DNA from: Paenarthrobacter histidinolovorans
Lineage (GTDB): Bacteria; Actinomycetota; Actinomycetes; Actinomycetales; Micrococcaceae
Direction of reading: 5' to 3'
DNA: 64,000 bases
NCBI RefSeq assembly: GCF_014647595.1
Contig: NZ_BMPM01000001.1
Coordinates: 558,001 to 622,000 of the forward strand
A program made the position numbers and the translations under genes. Under the pieces are notes generated by a model. It searched no databases and was not told where the DNA came from. It worked only from the letters and a program-made list of their open reading frames with translations. Below, piece by piece: positions 58,871-64,000 of the stretch; within the stretch, counting starts at the first letter, position 1, and every line of letters starts with the position of its first letter.

Positions 58871-59803
58871 ATGACCGTCATTACCGAAACCAAACTCGAA
58901 TTCGCCAAACTCGGCTCACGCATCGGCGCCGAAATCCGCGGGCTGGACATCAGCGGGGATCTCAGCGAGGACACCGTGGCCCAGATCCGGGCAGCGCTCA
59001 ATGAACACAAGGCCCTGGTGTTCCGTGAGGCGAACATCCTCAGCGATGAGGCACAGGTGAAGTTCGCTTCGCACTTCGGCCCGCTCACCAAGGCGCACCC
59101 AACAGTGGCATCGGTGGAGGGCGAAGAGAACGTCCTGCCCGTGGACAGCGAGAACGGCTCGGCCAACAACTGGCACACTGACGTCACGTTCGTGGTCAAC
59201 CCGCCGCAGGCTTCGACGCTGCGCAGCATCGACCTGCCCGCTTACGGCGGCGAGACCTTGATCGCGTCCTCGGCCGGCGCCTATCAGGACCTCCCCGATG
59301 AGCTGCGCACCTTCGCGGACTCCCTGTGGGCCATCCACACCAACGATTACGACTACTCGGTGCCCAAGAACCTGGAACACCAGAACGCCGAGGAGCGCCG
59401 CAAGGAGTTCACCCGGCTGAAGTTCGAGACGGCCCACCCGGTGGTGCGGGTCCATCCCCTGACCGGCGAGCGCGGATTGTTCATTGGGGGCTTCGCGCAG
59501 CGGCTCAGGATCGTTGGTCTGTCCAACACGGAATCGAAGGACATCATCCGTCTCCTGCAGGCGTATGTGACCCGTCCGGAGAACGTGGTCCGGGTGAACT
59601 GGGAGCCGAACCAGGTGGTCCTGTTCGATAACCGCATCACGCAGCACTACGCCCCGGACAACTACGACGGCCAGCCGCGCAAGCTCAACCGGGTGACCAT
59701 TGCCGGTGACATCCCTGTCAGCATCGACGGCAAGCCGAGCCAGGCACTCCAGGGCGATTCGACCACGTACTCCGTGGTTGCTCCGATCAACCGCGATTCG
59801 TAG
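58871..59803 (+). CDS. tauD: TauD/TfdA-family 2-oxoglutarate-dependent dioxygenase
   Basis: This 310-residue enzyme has the iron-binding His and Asp in NNWHTDVTF, the distal His in DNRITQHYAPDNY and the oxoglutarate Arg in RKLNRVTIAG. TauD-type enzymes hydroxylate taurine, alkyl sulfates or related compounds so that sulfite or sulfate is released. Its position 55 nt after the importer genes indicates that the imported compound is the substrate. Taurine or an alkyl sulfate cannot be told apart here. An AAGGA site precedes the ATG. Confidence 0.88.
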   Translation: MTVITETKLEFAKLGSRIGAEIRGLDISGDLSEDTVAQIRAALNEHKALVFREANILSDEAQVKFASHFGPLTKAHPTVASVEGEENVLPVDSENGSANNWHTDVTFVVNPPQASTLRSIDLPAYGGETLIASSAGAYQDLPDELRTFADSLWAIHTNDYDYSVPKNLEHQNAEERRKEFTRLKFETAHPVVRVHPLTGERGLFIGGFAQRLRIVGLSNTESKDIIRLLQAYVTRPENVVRVNWEPNQVVLFDNRITQHYAPDNYDGQPRKLNRVTIAGDIPVSIDGKPSQALQGDSTTYSVVAPINRDS

Positions 59804-59819
59804 TCATGTGTTGCTGTTT

Positions 59820-59891
59820 TAACCCAACTGAGTCGCAGTAACTGTCGTTCTGAGCGTTCAAAACGACGTCAACTGCGACTCAGTTGGGTTA
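59820..59891. repeat. 30-nt-arm palindrome between convergent tauD and aldo/keto reductase genes
   Basis: Arms (59820-59849 and 59862-59891) pair over 20 perfect bases, four mismatches, then six perfect bases, around a 12-nt loop. The outer end includes the stop codon of the reductase gene (TAA at 59889-59891). No T tract is present. Confidence 0.92.
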
Positions 59892-60848
59892 GGGGAGGTT
59901 GCTTCCCCGGGCCGTCGTCCACAGGCCGTACCACTGCGCCCGGGTCATCTTCCCGGCAACCGCCGCGGCGTCCGCGCACGCTGAAATCCGGGCCGGATTC
60001 GTGGTTCCCACCACCGGCGAGATCCTGGCCGGGTGTTTCATCAGCCAGGCAAGCAAAACCGATTCAGGGGTTGTGCCATGCACCCCCGCCAGGTCTTCGA
60101 GCATGGTCGCTGTTGCCGACTCAGCCGGAGACAGATCCCCGGACCTGGCGCCCGTATAGCGTCCCTGGGCCAGCGAACCATAGGCCTGCAGCTCGACCCC
60201 CTTGGACATGCAGTACTCCAACGTCCCGTGCGGGAAGCTGTAGCCGGCATCCGCGGGATGGTTGACCAGCACGGTGCCTTCCAACCAGTCGCTGCGAAGC
60301 AGGCTCATTTCAAGCTGGTTGGCCACAATGGGCGCCTCCAGCGCATCCTGCAGGAACGCGATCTGAGCAGCGGACATATTGGACACGCCCAACTGCCGCA
60401 CCTTGCCTTCGGCCATCAACTGCCCGACGGCGTCCGCCACCTCGCGCGGGTCCATCAACGGATCGGGGCGGTGCAGGAGCAGGACGTCCACATAGTCCGT
60501 TTGAAGGCGTTTCAGGCTTTCATTGACCCGTTCAAGAATTGCTTCACGGCTCAGGTCGTAGTGGGTTTGCAGGCCCCGCTCCCCCAGCCTGATTCCGCAT
60601 TTGGTTTGCAGCGTGATCTTTTCGCGCAGACCCTGCGAACGGGCGAGGACTTCGCCGAACACGGCCTCGGACTTGCCGTTGCGGTAGATATCCGCATGGT
60701 CAAAAAGGCCTATGCCGATGCCCTGTGCAGCGTCAATCACGGCGGCGGCCTGGTCAATCTCGGCAGCGCCGTAGGACGTGCCGTCCCAAGGACCGCCAAG
60801 CCCCATGCAGCCGTAAATGAGGCGTCCCCGCCCGTTCGCGTTGGTCAA
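59889..60848 (-). CDS. aldo/keto reductase
   Basis: This 319-residue enzyme is of the YdhF-like group and reduces carbonyl compounds with NADPH. The catalytic tetrad is visible: Asp and Tyr in FDHADIYRNG, Lys in LQTKCG, His in LLLHRPDP. PVVGTTNPARI near the end binds the cofactor. The start is TTG at 60848 with AAGGAG 6 nt upstream. It follows the GH13 gene after 9 nt, so it is probably read with it. The substrate is unknown. Confidence 0.9.
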   Translation of the reverse strand: MTNANGRGRLIYGCMGLGGPWDGTSYGAAEIDQAAAVIDAAQGIGIGLFDHADIYRNGKSEAVFGEVLARSQGLREKITLQTKCGIRLGERGLQTHYDLSREAILERVNESLKRLQTDYVDVLLLHRPDPLMDPREVADAVGQLMAEGKVRQLGVSNMSAAQIAFLQDALEAPIVANQLEMSLLRSDWLEGTVLVNHPADAGYSFPHGTLEYCMSKGVELQAYGSLAQGRYTGARSGDLSPAESATATMLEDLAGVHGTTPESVLLAWLMKHPARISPVVGTTNPARISACADAAAVAGKMTRAQWYGLWTTARGSNLP

Positions 60849-60857
60849 TGTGGCTCC

Positions 60858-62612
60858 TTAGGCCTTGGAAACGATCCAGGCCGTGGTGTCGGACGGGAGC
60901 TTTCCGTTGTCCAACGGACCGCTCGCCACCACGACTTCACCTTCGGGCAGATCAACCGGCGCCCCGCCGAAGTTGGTGACGGTGTGCCATCCTCCGGGCC
61001 GGCGGAAGTGCAGCACTTCGGCGTTGCCGGTCTCCACCCACTCGAGTTCTTCATCCGTTTGCAGTTCACTGCGCAGGTGGAGTGCCCTGCGGTACAGCTC
61101 CAGGGTGGAGCCCTCAACGCCTTCCTGCTTGGCTACTGCATAGTCCGCGAACCATTCGGGCTGAGGCAGGTGCGCCGGACCGGTGCCGAAGCCGAAGGAC
61201 GAACCCTCCGCAGTCCACGGCAACGGGACACGGCAACCATCGCGGCCGATCTCCACGCCGGGGTTCCTGAAGAACGATGGGTCCTGACGTTCGGAGTCGG
61301 GGATCTCCGTCACTTCGCGAAGACCCAGTTCCTCGCCCTGGTACAGGTATGCGGAGCCCGGAAGCGCGAGCAGCAGAAGCGTCGCGGCGCGTGCCCGACG
61401 CAAGCCGAGTTCGACGTCGAGCTCCTCGGCCGGCGCGCCGGCCAGCAACCAGCCCTTGCCGTCCTGGCCCTTGGGCTCTCCACCCGTAACGTCCTGTGCC
61501 GCGTTGGTTCCCTGCGCTACGGAGCCGCCCTTGGGCAGGCCGTAACGGGTGGCGTGCCGAACAACGTCGTGATTGGAGAAGACCCACGTGGAGGACGCTC
61601 CGGACTCCTTGGCTGCTACCAGGTTGTCCGTGATGATCTTCTTGAACGACGCGGCATCGAAGTCGGACTGCAGGAGGTCAAAGTTGAATGCCTGGCCGAG
61701 GCCTTCCGGGCTGGCATAACGGGCCCGGCGGGACTCGTGGACCCAGGCCTCTGCCACGGCGGTGCGTGGTGGGTTGTACTCGTTGAAGAGCTTGCGCCAC
61801 TCAGCGTAGACCTCATGGACTTCATCGCGGTCCCAGAACGGGTGGGAACCGTCAATGAAGCCGTCGGTGCCGTGTGCCTTGGCTTCAAGGTCGGCCTTCA
61901 TGGGCAGCGGCTCGGAAAGGTCCTTGGCCATGCCGTGGGCAACATCGATGCGGAACCCATCCACGCCGCGGTCGGACCAGAAGCGCAGGGTCTTCAGGAA
62001 GTCCTCCCGGATCTCCGGGTTCTCCCAGTTGAAGTCCGGCTGCTCCTTCGCGAAGATGTGCAGGTACCACTGGCCTGGCGTTCCATCGGGTTCCGTGATG
62101 CGTTCCCAGATGGGTCCGCCGAACACCGAATCCCAGTCCGACGGCGGCAGTTCGCCGTTCTCGCCCTTGCCGTCACGGAAGATGTACCGATCGCGGGCCG
62201 CTGAGCCCTTGGGTGATGCCAGGGCTTCCTTGAACCATTCGTGGCGGTCGGAGGAGTGGTTGGGGACGATGTCCACCACGATCTTGATGCCCGCTTCGTG
62301 CAGGGCAGCTGCCATCTCGTCGAAGTCCTCGAGCGTCCCGAGCTTCGGGTCCACGTTGCGGTAGTCGTCGACGTCGTACCCACCGTCGGCGAGCGCCGAC
62401 GGATAGAAGGGGCTCAGCCAGACGGCGTCGATCCCGAGTTCCTTCAGGTAGGGAACCTTGGCCGTGATGCCTTTGATGTCGCCCAGACCGTCTCCGTTCG
62501 CGTCATAAAAGCTACGCGGGTAGATCTGGTAGACAGCCGCCTGGCGCCACCAGTTGGGATCGGACATGCGCTCTGCGTCGGTTCGGTGTGCCTGGGTGGC
62601 GGAGGTGCTCAC
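60858..62612 (-). CDS. GH13 alpha-glucosidase (oligo-1,6-glucosidase type)
   Basis: This 584-residue enzyme hydrolyses alpha-glucosidic bonds of short maltose- or isomaltose-like sugars; with no signal peptide it is cytosolic. Conserved regions are DIVPNHSSDRHEWF, nucleophile Asp in GFRIDVAHG, acid/base Glu in VAEAWV and the third acid in FSNHDVVRH. The start is GTG at 62612 with GGAG upstream. It lies downstream of sugar permease genes and has a dyad operator in the gap, so it degrades the sugar they import. Bond preference is inferred. Confidence 0.92.
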   Translation of the reverse strand: MSTSATQAHRTDAERMSDPNWWRQAAVYQIYPRSFYDANGDGLGDIKGITAKVPYLKELGIDAVWLSPFYPSALADGGYDVDDYRNVDPKLGTLEDFDEMAAALHEAGIKIVVDIVPNHSSDRHEWFKEALASPKGSAARDRYIFRDGKGENGELPPSDWDSVFGGPIWERITEPDGTPGQWYLHIFAKEQPDFNWENPEIREDFLKTLRFWSDRGVDGFRIDVAHGMAKDLSEPLPMKADLEAKAHGTDGFIDGSHPFWDRDEVHEVYAEWRKLFNEYNPPRTAVAEAWVHESRRARYASPEGLGQAFNFDLLQSDFDAASFKKIITDNLVAAKESGASSTWVFSNHDVVRHATRYGLPKGGSVAQGTNAAQDVTGGEPKGQDGKGWLLAGAPAEELDVELGLRRARAATLLLLALPGSAYLYQGEELGLREVTEIPDSERQDPSFFRNPGVEIGRDGCRVPLPWTAEGSSFGFGTGPAHLPQPEWFADYAVAKQEGVEGSTLELYRRALHLRSELQTDEELEWVETGNAEVLHFRRPGGWHTVTNFGGAPVDLPEGEVVVASGPLDNGKLPSDTTAWIVSKA

Positions 62613-62624
62613 GAAACTCCTTTG

Positions 62625-62639
62625 ATTTAGAATCTAAAT
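62625..62639 (-). promoter_or_regulatory. candidate operator before the alpha-glucosidase gene
   Basis: ATTTAGA-A-TCTAAAT is a perfect 15-bp odd-centred dyad lying 12 nt upstream of the GTG start, directly before the ribosome site. The odd centre fits a MarR-type more than a LacI-type site. Confidence 0.6.
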
Positions 62640-62689
62640 TTAGCTCCGGGACCAGTATGAAACGCAGGTCGCGGAAGGTCAACATTGGT

Positions 62690-63598
62690 CTAGCCCTTGA
62701 CGGCACCCTGGGTGACACCGGCCATGACCCACCTCTGCGTGAAAAGGTAGGCGACGATCGCCGGCGCCATCGCCATCAGATACGAGGCAAAGGACACGTG
62801 GTAGTTGTTGCTGAACTGGGTCTGGAACAGGTTTTGACGGACCGGAAGAGTCTGCAGCGCCGGATCCGAAATGATCAGCGAAGGCATCATGAAGTCATTC
62901 CAGGCATAGAGGAAGGCGAAGATCCCCACCGTGGCGCTCATGGGTGCCAGGAGCGGGAAGATCAGCTTCCAGAACGTCTGCCACGTGGTGGCGCCGTCAA
63001 TCCTGGCGCTCTCTTCCAGTTCCAGGGGGATCGAACGGAGGAACGCCGTGAAGAGCAACACGCTGAAACTCAGCTGGAACATGGTGGCCAGCAGGATGAC
63101 GCCGAACGGGTTGTCCAGGCCCAGGTGGCCTGTGAGTTGGATCTGCGGCAGGGCAACAACAGGGAACGGGATGAACATGGCGCCCAGCAGGTAGAAGAAC
63201 GAGTACCGGAAGAACCGGCGCTCCCAGTTGCGCACGATGGCATACGAGGCAAAGGCGGCCAGGACAATGGTGGCCAGCACAGTCCCCGCCGTGACCAGCA
63301 AGGACATGGCTGCCCCCACAGGGAAGTTCGTCAGGGTCCATGCCTGGACGAAGCCGTCAATGCTGAACGGCGCCGGAAGCGAGAATGCGTTGCCGTCCAC
63401 GGCCTGACCCTGTGTTTTGAAAGCCATGGAAACCGTCACGTACAGGGGCAGCAGGACAGTCACAGCGCACAGCACAAGGATGGTGGTTGCGGGCCAGTTG
63501 ACCCGCTCCGGGGACGGAGCCGCTTTCTTCCGCCGGTGGGTCCGCGCGCCGGACCCACGCTGGGTGTCATCGATGGGGAGGGTGGCTTGAGTGGTCAT
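62690..63598 (-). CDS. sugar ABC transporter permease (MalG-like)
   Basis: This 302-residue permease has six predicted helices. The EAA loop is LEESARIDGATTWQTFWKLIFPLLAP near residue 205. It forms half of a carbohydrate (CUT1 family) channel. Its start overlaps the stop of the other permease as TGATG. Together with the adjacent alpha-glucosidase gene this suggests uptake of maltose-, isomaltose- or trehalose-like sugars. Confidence 0.92.
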   Translation of the reverse strand: MTTQATLPIDDTQRGSGARTHRRKKAAPSPERVNWPATTILVLCAVTVLLPLYVTVSMAFKTQGQAVDGNAFSLPAPFSIDGFVQAWTLTNFPVGAAMSLLVTAGTVLATIVLAAFASYAIVRNWERRFFRYSFFYLLGAMFIPFPVVALPQIQLTGHLGLDNPFGVILLATMFQLSFSVLLFTAFLRSIPLELEESARIDGATTWQTFWKLIFPLLAPMSATVGIFAFLYAWNDFMMPSLIISDPALQTLPVRQNLFQTQFSNNYHVSFASYLMAMAPAIVAYLFTQRWVMAGVTQGAVKG

Positions 63599-64000
63599 CA
63601 GAGTGCATTCCGTCCGCGAGTCAGCGAAAGCTGAAGGAGAGAGATCAGGATGGCGACCACGAAGAAGATCGTGGCATTGGCCATTTGGTAGGCATAGTCC
63701 CCGCCGTTGAAGCCCGCAATCACTGTCATGGCGATGCTCCTTGTGGACGTTCCCGGGCCGCCGTTCGTCAGCCCCACAATGATGTCGAAGGCATTAAGGA
63801 AGCCCTTGAAACCGAGGATGACGTTGATCACCACGTAGCCGGCGACGAGGGGAAGCGTGATTTTGGTCAGCTGCTGGAATTTTCCGGCGCCGTCGATCCC
63901 GGCGGCCTCGTAGACATCTTCCGGCACGGCGAGCAGGCCAGCGATGTAGATCAGCAATGCCCCCGGCACCGCCTGCCAGGCAGTCACAAGCACCACTGCG
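63598..64000 (-). CDS. sugar ABC transporter permease (MalF-like), partial
   Basis: The C-terminal 133 residues of a CUT1-family permease are in the window, and the frame stays open to its edge. The EAA loop VYEAAGIDGAGKFQQLTKITLPLV is present, followed by the last two helices and a RGRNAL end. It is the partner of the MalG-like permease. The binding-protein gene should lie just beyond the window. Confidence 0.9.
   Translation of the reverse strand, partial: AVVLVTAWQAVPGALLIYIAGLLAVPEDVYEAAGIDGAGKFQQLTKITLPLVAGYVVINVILGFKGFLNAFDIIVGLTNGGPGTSTRSIAMTVIAGFNGGDYAYQMANATIFFVVAILISLLQLSLTRGRNAL

Overview
The window looks like chromosomal DNA of a high-GC actinobacterium of the family Micrococcaceae (Arthrobacter, Paenarthrobacter or Pseudarthrobacter type). 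The grounds are GC-rich coding sequence, many GTG and TTG starts, a mycothiol synthase (mycothiol is an actinobacterial thiol), a GlnR-type nitrogen regulator, a MutT1-type Nudix/phosphatase fusion next to ppk, PspC/LiaRS-like signalling and an acidic N-terminal extension on NusG. The genus is inferred; no marker in the window settles the species. I saw no insertion sequence, prophage, CRISPR array or rRNA gene.

Layout. 1-2.1 kb: the 5' part of a large membrane protein. 2.3-23.5 kb: the transcription/translation core, read leftwards: tRNA-Trp, secE, nusG, rplK-rplA, two double-GNAT genes, rplJ-rplL, rpoB-rpoC, then the str operon rpsL-rpsG-fusA-tuf. A rightward thiolase plus YbaK-like pair interrupts it between rplL and rpoB. 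23.7-31.6 kb: an aminotransferase, a LiaRS-like two-component pair divergent from three PspC/LiaF-like membrane proteins, 6-phosphofructokinase and a GNAT. 31.7-37.8 kb: a PadR-MFS efflux pair, ankyrin protein, YgfZ, FMN reductase, nitrobindin-like protein, a 37-residue membrane protein and a membrane protein.

38-48 kb: glnR, mshD, ppk, mutT1, a GntR-controlled membrane protein operon running into thyA-dfrA, and asd. 48.3-55.6 kb: an AlkZ-like protein, small membrane proteins, murB, an MFS protein, hadA-hadB, a DUF2797 protein and a CitE-like lyase. 55.7-59.8 kb: a sulfonate/taurine-type ABC importer with a TauD-family dioxygenase. 59.9-64 kb: an aldo/keto reductase, a GH13 alpha-glucosidase and two sugar ABC permeases, the last cut by the window end.

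Regulation. Three kinds of signal can be read directly. Translation-machinery genes have TAGAC(T/A) -10 boxes (tuf, rpsL, rpoB, tRNA-Trp), two of them with leaders of about 230 nt. About ten metabolic genes have a TANNNT box exactly 6 nt (once 5 nt) before the start codon and no Shine-Dalgarno, the layout of leaderless transcripts. Several convergent gene ends carry unusually long inverted repeats with arms of about 16 to 30 nt.
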